The notes: generated from the letters alone by a model not told the origin. A DNA stretch of 19,408 bases from an uncultured Leptotrichia sp. (GCA_938017765.1 CALIJH010000013.1:1-19408), one strand, 5' to 3'. Shown: positions 7,209 to 15,787, numbered from the stretch's first letter. Numbers and translations are program-made.

Positions 7209-10200
7209 TTATTCATCTTTAGAAAAAACCGAGAATTTAAATGAAAATTCAAAATCTTTACAAGACAGTCTGTATTTTTTAAGAGTTTCTTCTCCGCAAC
7301 TTGCACTGCCTAAGCCATATTGCTCCATATCAATTTTTAACTGGAGAAAATCTGCTTTTTTCAAATCATAAGTGTGTCCTGCTTTTTCAATGTTTTCAAT
7401 AGTGTATTCACTTATACCGAAATCAAATTTATTATCAAGTGTTTCAAAGCATATTTTTACATTTCTGTCGTCATTTAGCGAAAATCTTTTTACATTATGT
7501 CTGTTTCCATTTTCCTGCGGGAAAATATAAGGAGTATACATATCTTCGACTTTTTTATTCCATAAGTCAAATTTGGCACCGCTACACGAATCGATGTAAG
7601 TTTCATAAGGACCTAAACCTAACCACTGAACATTTCTGAAACGTTTATCAATATTCATAATAACTCCTATTCTTGGCAATGTTTCAGGTGTGTTTCCGTA
7701 GGTTTTTCCTGATATATCCATTTTGACTACACCGTTTCTGTAAACAGTATATCTGTAATTGACTTTGTATCCCCAGTCTATAACGGGAGGGGCTACATCG
7801 GCAGAAATATTTATTACAGCATAGTCCTCATTTTTTTCAGAGATTTCAAAATTTCTTATATTATGTTGGATTAGATGAATACATTTTTCTTTCCAGTGAT
7901 TTAAAACTTTTTTAGCACCGAATTCTTCGATTCCCAATATGTCATTATCAATAGGAGCTCTCCATAAATTCAGTATCGGTCCGTCCTCAAATATATGTAT
8001 TCCGTCATAGCAACAGCTTTTTATTTTTCCTTTATTTTTATCAAAAATTATTTGTCTATTGAAAAAGTCTATTTTCAGCTCGTTTTTCGTTTCAGTAATG
8101 TCAAACATATCAGGAGTATTTTTCAGACAGATATTATCGTCATTGTCAGCATTATTTGACGAAATAATATTCATTTGGTCTAAATTTTTTTCGATAAATT
8201 TTTCAGAAATTTTTTCCTGATGAAAAGCCAGTTCCGTTCCTGCTTTCAAAAGACCGATATTTTTTTTCAGTGTCCATGAAAAAATGATGTAATATTCGCC
8301 TTTCCGATTAAGAAGGGAATTGTTGATATTTATCTTAATTTTTCCTTTTTCCGAGGGATTTATACTGACATTTTCAAGGTAACCGCTTTGAATAGTTTTT
8401 CCGTCTTTTTTTATATCAAAACTGCATATAAAATCGTCAAGATTTATAAAATCATATCTGTTTTCAACTTCATATTCAGTTTTTTCAGGATTTAGTGCAG
8501 TCATTTTTATAGGTTCGATAGCTTTCTTGTACTCGGCAAGAGCAGGAGAAGGAATTCTATCGGGATTTACAAGTCCGTCTACGACAAAATTTCCGTCATT
8601 GGGAGTATCTCCGAAATCTCCTCCATAAGCAAAATATTTTTCTCCGTTTTTATCCACCTGTAAAATACCATGGTCGCACCATTCCCAGACAAATCCGCCC
8701 TGTAGTCTTCTTTCCCTGTATAATAGCTCCCACAGCTCTTTTATGCCTCCCGGTCCATTTCCCATAGCGTGGAGATTTTCACACATAATATGAGGTTTTT
8801 TCAGGAAATTCAGTTTGGCAACTTTTTCCATTGTTTCGATAGAGGTATACATCGTGGAATGTACATCGGAGCTTTCAGGATCTCTGTCGGGAAGTCCGTC
8901 ATTGCTTTCAAAGATTTCCCTTGTTTCTCCCTCATAATGAACTAACCTGCTGTCATCACGACTTTTCATATAATCAGCCATAGCAGCGTGATTTTTTCCG
9001 TAACCCGATTCATTTCCCAATGACCACATAATAATTGACGGATGATTTTTATCCCTCTCTACCATTCTTTCAGCACGGTCAATAAATGCAGGCTTCCATT
9101 CTTCAAGATTATTCAGATAATTTCTTTTATTTATAATATCAAAACCGTGAGTTTCGAGGTCTGCTTCGTCTATTACATAAAATCCGTATTCGTCGCATAA
9201 ATCATAAAATTTAGGATCGTCAGGATAATGGGAAGTACGTATGGCATTGATATTATGTTCTTTCATCAGTTTCAGATCTTTCAGCATATCTTCAGTTCTT
9301 ACACTTCGTCCGTAAACAGGGTGCGACTCGTGGCGATTTACTCCTTTGAGCATAATATATTTGCCGTTAAACAGCATTATTCCGTCTTTTATTTCGACTT
9401 TTTTAAAACCTGTTTTTAATGGAACAATTTGTAATATTTTTTCTTTTTCTTTTAGAATGACATATAATTCATATAAATTTGGACTTTCAGCAGACCATTT
9501 CAGTATATTTTCCAGTTCATAATGAAAATTGTATTTTTTAATATTATTTTCTATGTTATTTTCTAATTTATGGGAGCTATTTAAGTTATAGTTTTCTTTT
9601 AAACTGTAACTTTCCTTGATAAGGAATTTGTCGGAATTTCTGTCTTTTAAAATAATTTCCAAATAAAAATCATTCAGATTATTTTCATTCACGTCGTTTC
9701 TGTTCATATTAGACGCATCTGTATTATTTATAATATCGACTTCCAAATCTAAAATCCCATTTTTATAAGTTTCATTCAGGGAAGTTTTTGCAAAAATATC
9801 ATATATATGGCTTTCAGGAGCAGAAGTGATGTATACATCCCTAAAAATACCGTTCAGCCACCACATATCCTGATCTTCGAGGTAAGAAAAGACATTCCAT
9901 TTATGAACTAAGACACAAAGAGTGTTTTCTCCCTGAACGATATATTCGTTAATTTTAAATTCCGACGGAATACGGCTTCCTTGACTATATCCTGCATATT
10001 TTCCGTTTATCCATACATGAAAGGCACTATCTACCCCTTCAAATTTCAAATACTGGGTATTATCCAAATCAGAAGAGGACATATAAAATCTTCTTCTGTA
10101 TGCCATAGTCGGATTAAGGCTCGGTATATGGGGAGGGTTTACGGGAAAAGGATATTGTACGTTTGTATACCATGGTTTGTCATAGCCTTCCATTTGCCAG

Positions 10201-10448
10201 TTTGACGGAACGTATATCAAATCCCAGTCAGTATCGTCAAAATCTTTTGAGAAAAAGTTATCCGGAAAATCGTCAGGATGTTCACTGTACATACATTTCC
10301 AGTTTCCATTCAGTAATTTAAAACCTTTGGAAAAATTTCTATTATAAGTTTCGGCTTTTTCTGCTGTTTCATATCCAAAAAAAGTCGAACGGGGATTTAT
10401 TCTGTTAATCCCTAAAATATTTAAATCTTCTAAATTTTTTATATTCAT
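7209..10448 (-). CDS. lacZ: Beta-galactosidase, glycoside hydrolase family 2 (LacZ type)
   Basis: This 1079-residue enzyme hydrolyses terminal beta-galactosides such as lactose to galactose plus the aglycone. It has the five-domain LacZ plan: sugar-binding jelly roll (about 45-210), immunoglobulin-like domain (213-345), TIM barrel (350-650), a second beta domain, and the C-terminal Bgal_small_N domain ending around the GPYETY and PQENGNR motifs. Recognisable barrel motifs are GVNRHESHP (369-377), RTSHYP (404-409), VIDEADLETHG (425-435), the acid/base E480 in GNESGYG, and the nucleophile E557 in CENLHAMGN. E. coli has CEY at the nucleophile, so N558 replaces the tyrosine. There is no signal peptide, so the enzyme acts on sugar imported by the adjacent permeases. 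Its AAAGGA binding site overlaps the end of the upstream permease gene, leaving a gap of four bases. Two asparagine-rich inserts (241-305 and 753-785) make it a little longer than E. coli LacZ. Confidence 0.95.
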   Translation of the reverse strand: MNIKNLEDLNILGINRINPRSTFFGYETAEKAETYNRNFSKGFKLLNGNWKCMYSEHPDDFPDNFFSKDFDDTDWDLIYVPSNWQMEGYDKPWYTNVQYPFPVNPPHIPSLNPTMAYRRRFYMSSSDLDNTQYLKFEGVDSAFHVWINGKYAGYSQGSRIPSEFKINEYIVQGENTLCVLVHKWNVFSYLEDQDMWWLNGIFRDVYITSAPESHIYDIFAKTSLNETYKNGILDLEVDIINNTDASNMNRNDVNENNLNDFYLEIILKDRNSDKFLIKESYSLKENYNLNSSHKLENNIENNIKKYNFHYELENILKWSAESPNLYELYVILKEKEKILQIVPLKTGFKKVEIKDGIMLFNGKYIMLKGVNRHESHPVYGRSVRTEDMLKDLKLMKEHNINAIRTSHYPDDPKFYDLCDEYGFYVIDEADLETHGFDIINKRNYLNNLEEWKPAFIDRAERMVERDKNHPSIIMWSLGNESGYGKNHAAMADYMKSRDDSRLVHYEGETREIFESNDGLPDRDPESSDVHSTMYTSIETMEKVAKLNFLKKPHIMCENLHAMGNGPGGIKELWELLYRERRLQGGFVWEWCDHGILQVDKNGEKYFAYGGDFGDTPNDGNFVVDGLVNPDRIPSPALAEYKKAIEPIKMTALNPEKTEYEVENRYDFINLDDFICSFDIKKDGKTIQSGYLENVSINPSEKGKIKININNSLLNRKGEYYIIFSWTLKKNIGLLKAGTELAFHQEKISEKFIEKNLDQMNIISSNNADNDDNICLKNTPDMFDITETKNELKIDFFNRQIIFDKNKGKIKSCCYDGIHIFEDGPILNLWRAPIDNDILGIEEFGAKKVLNHWKEKCIHLIQHNIRNFEISEKNEDYAVINISADVAPPVIDWGYKVNYRYTVYRNGVVKMDISGKTYGNTPETLPRIGVIMNIDKRFRNVQWLGLGPYETYIDSCSGAKFDLWNKKVEDMYTPYIFPQENGNRHNVKRFSLNDDRNVKICFETLDNKFDFGISEYTIENIEKAGHTYDLKKADFLQLKIDMEQYGLGSASCGEETLKKYRLSCKDFEFSFKFSVFSKDE

Positions 10449-10452
10449 AATT

Positions 10453-11286
10453 TTATCCTTTCACTGAACCGCTGTATATTCCGGCTATAAAATATTTTTG
10501 TAAAAACAGGAAAATAATCAGAACTGGGAGAATACTGAAAATAGTACCTACCAGCACTTCTCCGTAATGGACGACCTGTCCTCTCTGAACCATCATAGAT
10601 AATAATACAGGTAATGTCGTACTTTCCTTATCCTGTAAGATTATAAGAGGCCAGAGGAAATTTCCCCATTGCTGTATAAAGCTGAGTATTCCCAAAGCTG
10701 CCAAAGGAGGCAGTGAAGTAGGCAGAATAATTTTATGGAATATGGAAATCTCACTTGCACCGTCTATTCTCGCAGATTCAAGAAGTTCAGAGGGGATACT
10801 CATCATATTCTGTTTCATAAAAAATACTCCAAAAGCATTTGCCAGAGCAGGAATGATAACTGCCGCAGCTTTATTCTGCCAGCCCAAAGCTATGGAAATC
10901 CTGAATAACGGAATAAGTGTTACCTGAATGGGAAGCATCATAGTCATAAGGACTATTCCTAAAAGCAGATTTTTGAATTTGAATTCAAATTTAGCAAAAG
11001 TGTAACCTGCCAAAGAAGACAGATAAAGTGTCAACAATGTATAAGTAACGGATATAAACATACTGTTTCCGAATGCTTTCCATATGGGTTGATTTATATT
11101 GAGATTTTCAAAATTTTTAAAAAAGTTATTTCCAAAAAATATTTTAGGCGGCAGTTTAAAAATGTCGGTATCTGATAAAGTTGAACTTATTATCAGCCAA
11201 ACAAAAGGGTAAACGGAAATCAGACAGATTATAATTAAAATGAGATACATAAATGTAATTTTCAGTTTTTTATCTTTTTTCATCAT
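10453..11286 (-). CDS. ABC sugar transporter permease, CUT1 family (MalG/LacG type)
   Basis: This 277-residue inner-membrane protein has the six-helix pattern of the second permease of carbohydrate importers, with helices starting near residues 10, 72, 108, 140, 192 and 243. The cytoplasmic EAA loop, which docks the ATPase, reads ESARIDGASEISIFHKIILP at 170-189. The motif is fully intact. The gene begins with ATGATG after GGAGGTAAACA. Its first ATG overlaps the TGA of the preceding permease in an ATGA junction, implying translational coupling. It pairs with that permease, the binding lipoprotein upstream and lacZ downstream, so a beta-galactoside is the likely cargo. Specificity within CUT1 (lactose versus other galactosides) cannot be read directly. 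Confidence 0.92.
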   Translation of the reverse strand: MMKKDKKLKITFMYLILIIICLISVYPFVWLIISSTLSDTDIFKLPPKIFFGNNFFKNFENLNINQPIWKAFGNSMFISVTYTLLTLYLSSLAGYTFAKFEFKFKNLLLGIVLMTMMLPIQVTLIPLFRISIALGWQNKAAAVIIPALANAFGVFFMKQNMMSIPSELLESARIDGASEISIFHKIILPTSLPPLAALGILSFIQQWGNFLWPLIILQDKESTTLPVLLSMMVQRGQVVHYGEVLVGTIFSILPVLIIFLFLQKYFIAGIYSGSVKG

Positions 11287-12152
11287 TGTTTACCTCCATT
11301 TGTCAGTTTTATCTGAATCAGACTTATAATAAACACAATAGTAGTTATCACATAAGAAACTGCCGAAGCATAGCCGAATTTAAAACTTTGAAAACCGTAC
11401 TGGTAAATATACATAATAGGGGTAAGGGTCGCATTGTCAGGACCTCCCAAAGTAAGAAGCTGAGGCTCCGTAAACAGTTGTATAGTACCGATCGTGGACA
11501 TTATTCCGCAGAACAGCAGTATCGGTGTCAGTAGCGGCAAAGTTATATGAAGAAGCTTTGTAACAGCATTTGCTCCATCAATATCGGCAGATTCGTAAAG
11601 AGAATTATCAATAGACTGAAGGCCTGCCAACAGGATAACCGTATTGTACCCTGTCCAACGCCAAGTTATGGCAATTATGATAAGTATTCTCGCCCACAAA
11701 GGGTTGGAAAACCATGGAACAGGATTTAGATGAAAGACAGTGTTCAGCATGTAGTTGATTAATCCGAAGTTTTCATTAAATAAAATCGAAAATACTATCG
11801 AATAAGTAACTAAATCTACCAATACAGGAAGAAATATAAAAAGTCTGAAAAGACCTCTGAACTTAAGAAAATTACTGTTCAGAATATTGGCAAGGACGGT
11901 TCCTAAAAATAGCATAATAGGAACCTGAACTGCTAATATAAGAAATACGTTCATTATTGATTTCCAGAATATTTTGTCCGACAATACACGTTTAAAGTTG
12001 CCCAATCCTATAAATCCCTGTTCTGAAGTAAATGACAGGAACAATGAATTTAAAATCGGATAAAGCATAAATATAGAAAAAATAATGAAAAATGGTGCCA
12101 AAAATAGATAAGGGGTCAATTTTTTTGAATTTAGTGTATTTTTTATTTTCAT
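11283..12152 (-). CDS. ABC sugar transporter permease, CUT1 family (MalF/LacF type)
   Basis: The 289-residue protein is the first permease of the pair. It has six hydrophobic segments beginning near residues 13, 68, 104, 155, 208 and 262. Its EAA loop is ESADIDGANAVTKLLHITLP at 187-206. The family motifs TLGGP at 234-238 and APFF near the N-terminus are present. It lacks the large periplasmic P2 insertion of E. coli MalF, as do most CUT1 permeases of this size. AAAGGAG precedes the start. It lies 23 bases after the binding-protein gene and overlaps the next permease by four bases. No ATP-binding subunit is encoded in this operon, so a shared MsmK/MalK-like ATPase must complete the transporter. 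Confidence 0.92.
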   Translation of the reverse strand: MKIKNTLNSKKLTPYLFLAPFFIIFSIFMLYPILNSLFLSFTSEQGFIGLGNFKRVLSDKIFWKSIMNVFLILAVQVPIMLFLGTVLANILNSNFLKFRGLFRLFIFLPVLVDLVTYSIVFSILFNENFGLINYMLNTVFHLNPVPWFSNPLWARILIIIAITWRWTGYNTVILLAGLQSIDNSLYESADIDGANAVTKLLHITLPLLTPILLFCGIMSTIGTIQLFTEPQLLTLGGPDNATLTPIMYIYQYGFQSFKFGYASAVSYVITTIVFIISLIQIKLTNGGKQ

Positions 12153-12175
12153 ATTGTCTCCTTTGCTACTTTATC

Positions 12176-13450
12176 TTATTTTGCTTCTTCCAGTTGTGTG
12201 CTTTGGGAAATGGCTGTAGAAGCTTCTTTTAAAGCGGTATTTATATCTTTTCCTCCCATTACCGAAGTAGTCATATTGTTTAAAGGAGTCTGAGCGTCGA
12301 GCATTATAGCTCCGTAATTTATTTCAGGAATAGTGTTTGTCAATCCTGCAAAGAAAGTATTTATGTCCATTCCGCCGAAATATTCGTTGTTGACTTTGAA
12401 ACTCGGTGCGGAGTAATAAGGTGTATATGCAGGGAATAGCCCGAATTCCATCATAATATCTTCTCCTTCGACGGTAGCTAAAGCAAATTTTAAAAATTCG
12501 TAAGCAATTTCTTTGTTTTTGGATTGCTCTGATATTATGAGGACAGAACCTCCTAAATTAGCCTGTCTGTTTCCGCCTTTTTCAAATGCGGGAAGTTCTA
12601 TAAGTCCCCATTTTCCTTTCTGGTCGGCAACCGCATTTACCAATGTTCCTGAATACCATACAGGAAAAATGACAGTTGCTATTTTACTGTTATTCAGGGC
12701 GATAATACGTCCGTTCCAGTCTTTTACATTAATGAGAATATTTGCAGCCTGCATTTTTTTCATCAGTTCAAAAGCTTTTACAGCTTCAGGGGAATTTACA
12801 GAGATTTTATTGTCTTTGACATAAGTTCCTCCGAGCTGATTAAATAACATATGGAAAAAATCATTGTCTTCCGAATAACCTGTCATATTTACACCGGGAT
12901 TTGCAGCCTGTATTTTTTTCCCTGCTTCTATAAAATCGTCCCATGTTTCTATAGATTTAGGGTCAATATTCGCTTTTTCAAACATATCTTTTCTGTAATA
13001 TAATGCTGTAGGACCTATGTCCCAAGGCATAGCATAAATTTTACCGTTCCCTTTTACATTTTCAATGGATGCGGGTAGAAATTTATCAGCCAGTCCGTCT
13101 TTCTGCATTTTTTCAGTAAGGTCATAAAACTGTTTTGGAAATTTTATTAAAAAACTTTGGAAATCCCTTGCTTGAGCTTGGATTATATCCGGAGCACCCT
13201 GATTTGAAACGAGGGCAGGAGTAAGTTTTGTATAATTGGAATCCGATTCGATTATTTCGATTTTTACATCAGGGTGAGTTTTTTCAAATGCTGTTGCCAC
13301 TTTTTTCAGAGCGTCTCCCGCATCATTCCATGCTCCCACTTTAAGGACGACTTTTTCACCTTTTCCGCCTGTTTGGGAGCCTTTCTTTTCTCCACCGCAT
13401 GAAATAAGAAAAATTAATACTAAAATTGATAACAGAAAATTCTTTTTCAT
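12176..13450 (-). CDS. Sugar-binding lipoprotein of an ABC importer
   Basis: This 424-residue protein is a family 1 extracellular solute-binding protein that captures an oligosaccharide and delivers it to the two permeases downstream. The N-terminus is a lipoprotein signal: MKKN, a hydrophobic core, and a lipobox LISC with modified cysteine C18, followed by a flexible GGEKKGSQTGGKGEK linker. The mature part starts with VVLKVGAWNDAGDALKKVA, typical of the fold. It also contains the family segments APDIIQAQA (about 85-93) and YAMPWDIGPTALYYRKDMFEKA (about 138-159). GGAGG lies 11 bases before the ATG. As first gene of the operon it sits just below the candidate promoter and tandem repeat. The neighbouring beta-galactosidase suggests a beta-galactoside ligand, which is an inference from context. 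Confidence 0.93.
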   Translation of the reverse strand: MKKNFLLSILVLIFLISCGGEKKGSQTGGKGEKVVLKVGAWNDAGDALKKVATAFEKTHPDVKIEIIESDSNYTKLTPALVSNQGAPDIIQAQARDFQSFLIKFPKQFYDLTEKMQKDGLADKFLPASIENVKGNGKIYAMPWDIGPTALYYRKDMFEKANIDPKSIETWDDFIEAGKKIQAANPGVNMTGYSEDNDFFHMLFNQLGGTYVKDNKISVNSPEAVKAFELMKKMQAANILINVKDWNGRIIALNNSKIATVIFPVWYSGTLVNAVADQKGKWGLIELPAFEKGGNRQANLGGSVLIISEQSKNKEIAYEFLKFALATVEGEDIMMEFGLFPAYTPYYSAPSFKVNNEYFGGMDINTFFAGLTNTIPEINYGAIMLDAQTPLNNMTTSVMGGKDINTALKEASTAISQSTQLEEAK

Positions 13451-13485
13451 TTTATTTTCCTCCTAAAGATTATATTTTATATTAG

Positions 13486-13513
13486 ATATTATGCTTTATA
13501 TTTTTTCTATCAA
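13486..13513 (-). promoter_or_regulatory. Candidate promoter of the sugar ABC-lacZ operon
   Basis: On the minus strand, TTGATA (five of six to the -35 consensus) is followed after 16 bases by TAATAT. The predicted start is near 13479, about 29 bases above the first ATG. The -10 is weak (four of six), which is compatible with an activator-dependent promoter. The -35 lies inside the promoter-proximal copy of a tandem repeat. Confidence 0.42.
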
Positions 13514-13536
13514 TTATAAATTCTATTAATTATAAA
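13505..13536. repeat. 16-bp tandem direct repeat, candidate operator
   Basis: Read on the minus strand, TTTATAATTAATAGAA is immediately followed by TTTATAATTGATAGAA. The two 16-base copies differ at one position. The downstream copy overlaps the -35 element of the sugar operon. The arrangement resembles tandem half-sites of AraC-family activators, but no regulator gene is present here to support a specific name. Confidence 0.55.
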
Positions 13537-13556
13537 ATTTCTCATAATATTTCTGA

Positions 13557-15551
13557 TTATTTCTCTTTATCTTTATTTGTTTCGTCAATTATTTTTTTAG
13601 CCAAGTCATAAGGAACTTCTTCATATTTTAAAAGCTTCATTTCAAAATATCCCCTTCCCTGTGTCATAGCTTTTAAATCATTTGCATATTTAAAAGTTTC
13701 AGCCATAGGAGCTTCGGCAGTTATTTTTTGTTTTGTATTTTTATGGGATTCCATTCCGATAACTCTTCCACGTTTTTTATTTATATCTCCCATAATGTCC
13801 CCTATGTATTCTTCGGGAACTATAATGGAAAGCTCCATAATAGGCTCAAGAAGTACAGGTTTTGCTTCGAGCATACCTTTTTTAAACGCAAGATTTGCCG
13901 CAATTTTAAAAGACATTTCCGAAGAATCCACATCGTGATAGGAGCCGTCATATAGTACAGCTTTCATATTTGTTACGGGATAACCTGCCAGTACACCGTG
14001 GACAAGAGATTCTTTCAGTCCTTTTTCTACCGCGGGAATATATGATTTAGGAACACTTCCTCCAACAACGGTTTCCTCAAATATAAAGTGTTCTTCTGTC
14101 GGCATAAATCTGATTTTTACATCTCCGTATTGCCCATGCCCTCCTGATTGTTTCTTGTATTTTCCCTGAACGTCGGACTGTCCTGTAATTGTCTCCCTGT
14201 AAGGTACTTTCAGCTCTTCCGTCTTGACTTCCACACCAAATTTATTTTTCAGCTTTTCAATCAATGTAATTGTATGCAAGTCTCCCTGAACTCCCAATAC
14301 AGTCTGCCCTGTTTCCATATTTCTGTTCCACATGAATGAGGCATCTTCTTCGAGCAATTTTTGTAATCCTGTAGATATTTTTTCATCATCGGCTTTATTC
14401 AAAGGCTTTATGGCTACGAGCATCTGGGCCTTAGGGAATGAAATATTAGGAACTGAAGGCTCTTTTTCACTGTTTGACAGAGTATCCGAAGTTTGAGTAT
14501 TTGCAAGTTTGGTAAATACTATAATATCTCCGTATACTGCTTTAGGAATGTCGGTGAGTTTTTCCAATACGACAGTGGAGATTTTTCCTACTCTTTCTTT
14601 TATTCTTTTGTTTATATTATATATTTCGCTTTCAGGTTTTAATTCTCCTGAAAGAACTTTAGCATAAGAAACTCTTCCGAGAAACGAATCTATGACAGTT
14701 TTAAATATTTGACATACAAATTCTTTTTTTTCCGATTTTACTTTTTTATTATCACGAGGAGCAGGCAGATAGTCCCTTATCATATCAAAAGTGGTATGAA
14801 GTCCGATATTTTTAAATGTAGACCCGCATACAACGGGAATTACACTTCCATTGAGGACACCCTCTCTAAGTCCTTTGTGGATTTCGGCAGTGGTAAACTC
14901 TTCTCCGTTAAAATATTTGTCCATTAATTCCTCACTTGTTTCGGCAACTGCTTCAAGAAGCATATCCCTAACAGTTTGGATTTCTTTATCCATATTATCA
15001 GGGATAGAGGCGTTCTGACATTCTTTTCCGTCATATTCTCTCGCGTACATATCTACAACGTTTATATGTCCTTTGAATGCTTCCGCTTTTCCCCAAGGAA
15101 CGTGGAAAGGAGCAATCCTTTTTCCATATTTTTTTCTTAATTGAGAAAGAGTTTTCTCATAATCGGCTTTTTCACTGTCAATTTTATTTACGAAAATAAA
15201 TTTGGGAATATTTCTGTTATCAGTCAGCTCAAGGGAAGTTTCCGTCCCCACTGATAAATCTGTCGTTCCGTCTACTATTATGACAGCACCGTCTGCTGCT
15301 GCAAGACCTGACTCCAGTTCTCCGAAGAAATCAGTATATCCCGGAATATCGAGAAAGTTAAATTTCAAAGACTGATATTCAACTGCATGTAGAGTAGTGG
15401 AACTGCTTATTTTTACATTATCGTTAGGATTTGAAATTCTTGCAGTGAGTCCGGCAGTATATTCTAATGCTTCGGTCATATTACTTTTTCCTGCACCGCT
15501 ATGCCCTAAAATAGCTACATTCCTAATGCTGTCGCTTTCATAGATTCTCAT
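13557..15551 (-). CDS. EF-G-like translational GTPase (EF-G-2 type)
   Basis: This 664-residue protein has the whole EF-G domain order: GTPase (1-265), domain II (275-380), III (395-470), IV (475-600) and V (605-655). The nucleotide motifs are GHSGAGKS (16-23), DIPGYTD (68-74) and NKID (122-125), with VCGS at 241-244 as G5. Canonical EF-G has DTPGH, whose histidine is needed for GTP hydrolysis. Here it is Y72, as in the EF-G-2 paralogues of Thermus and many other bacteria. Switch I has SSSTTLHAVEY instead of RGITI. Domain IV keeps the tip HDVDSSE and the KQSGGHGQYGDV block. It is therefore a paralogue rather than the main translocase, and its role is not established. AAGGAG precedes the ATG, and a 100-base leader with a bulged hairpin lies upstream. 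The lac-type operon follows after 106 bases without a clear terminator. Confidence 0.9.
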   Translation of the reverse strand: MRIYESDSIRNVAILGHSGAGKSNMTEALEYTAGLTARISNPNDNVKISSSTTLHAVEYQSLKFNFLDIPGYTDFFGELESGLAAADGAVIIVDGTTDLSVGTETSLELTDNRNIPKFIFVNKIDSEKADYEKTLSQLRKKYGKRIAPFHVPWGKAEAFKGHINVVDMYAREYDGKECQNASIPDNMDKEIQTVRDMLLEAVAETSEELMDKYFNGEEFTTAEIHKGLREGVLNGSVIPVVCGSTFKNIGLHTTFDMIRDYLPAPRDNKKVKSEKKEFVCQIFKTVIDSFLGRVSYAKVLSGELKPESEIYNINKRIKERVGKISTVVLEKLTDIPKAVYGDIIVFTKLANTQTSDTLSNSEKEPSVPNISFPKAQMLVAIKPLNKADDEKISTGLQKLLEEDASFMWNRNMETGQTVLGVQGDLHTITLIEKLKNKFGVEVKTEELKVPYRETITGQSDVQGKYKKQSGGHGQYGDVKIRFMPTEEHFIFEETVVGGSVPKSYIPAVEKGLKESLVHGVLAGYPVTNMKAVLYDGSYHDVDSSEMSFKIAANLAFKKGMLEAKPVLLEPIMELSIIVPEEYIGDIMGDINKKRGRVIGMESHKNTKQKITAEAPMAETFKYANDLKAMTQGRGYFEMKLLKYEEVPYDLAKKIIDETNKDKEK

Positions 15552-15568
15552 AAATTTCTCCTTCCGAA

Positions 15569-15613
15569 GTTATTTCCTGATAATATCGGAGATAGGAATT
15601 ATTTCAGGATAAC
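15569..15613 (-). promoter_or_regulatory. Bulged leader hairpin before the EF-G-like gene
   Basis: In the minus-strand transcript, GUUAU, CCUGA and UAAU pair with AUUA, UCAGG and AUAAC to give 14 base pairs. Each strand carries one AA bulge, at offset positions. The 13-base loop contains UCUCC, complementary to GGAGA within the AAGGAGA ribosome binding site that follows seven bases after the stem. The pairing could form a pseudoknot that hides the start signal. Confidence 0.5.
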
Positions 15614-15659
15614 TTCTTTTTAAAATAATATAATAATTAATTCAATTTCTTACTCTAAT

Positions 15660-15687
15660 AGTATAACTGGAAAAATTCAAAAAGCAA
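15660..15687 (-). promoter_or_regulatory. Candidate promoter of the EF-G-like gene
   Basis: TATACT on the minus strand is preceded by TTGCTT at 16 bases. The -35 is a three-of-six match, so support is modest. The predicted start near 15653 would give a leader of about 100 bases that includes the bulged hairpin. Confidence 0.35.
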
Positions 15688-15722
15688 GAGCAGATAACCG
15701 AAAAATTTTAATATTTGAAACA

Positions 15723-15751
15723 TTTACAAAGTCAGAAAAATATAGTATAAT
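15723..15751 (+). promoter_or_regulatory. Promoter of the mreC cluster
   Basis: TTTACA and a perfect TATAAT are separated by 17 bases, the best sigma-70-type promoter in the window. Transcription would begin near 15758, giving a 30-base leader that ends in AAAAGGAG before the mreC start. Confidence 0.8.
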
Positions 15752-15787
15752 TCAAAAATAAAAACCATTATGAAAAGGAGCTCATAA

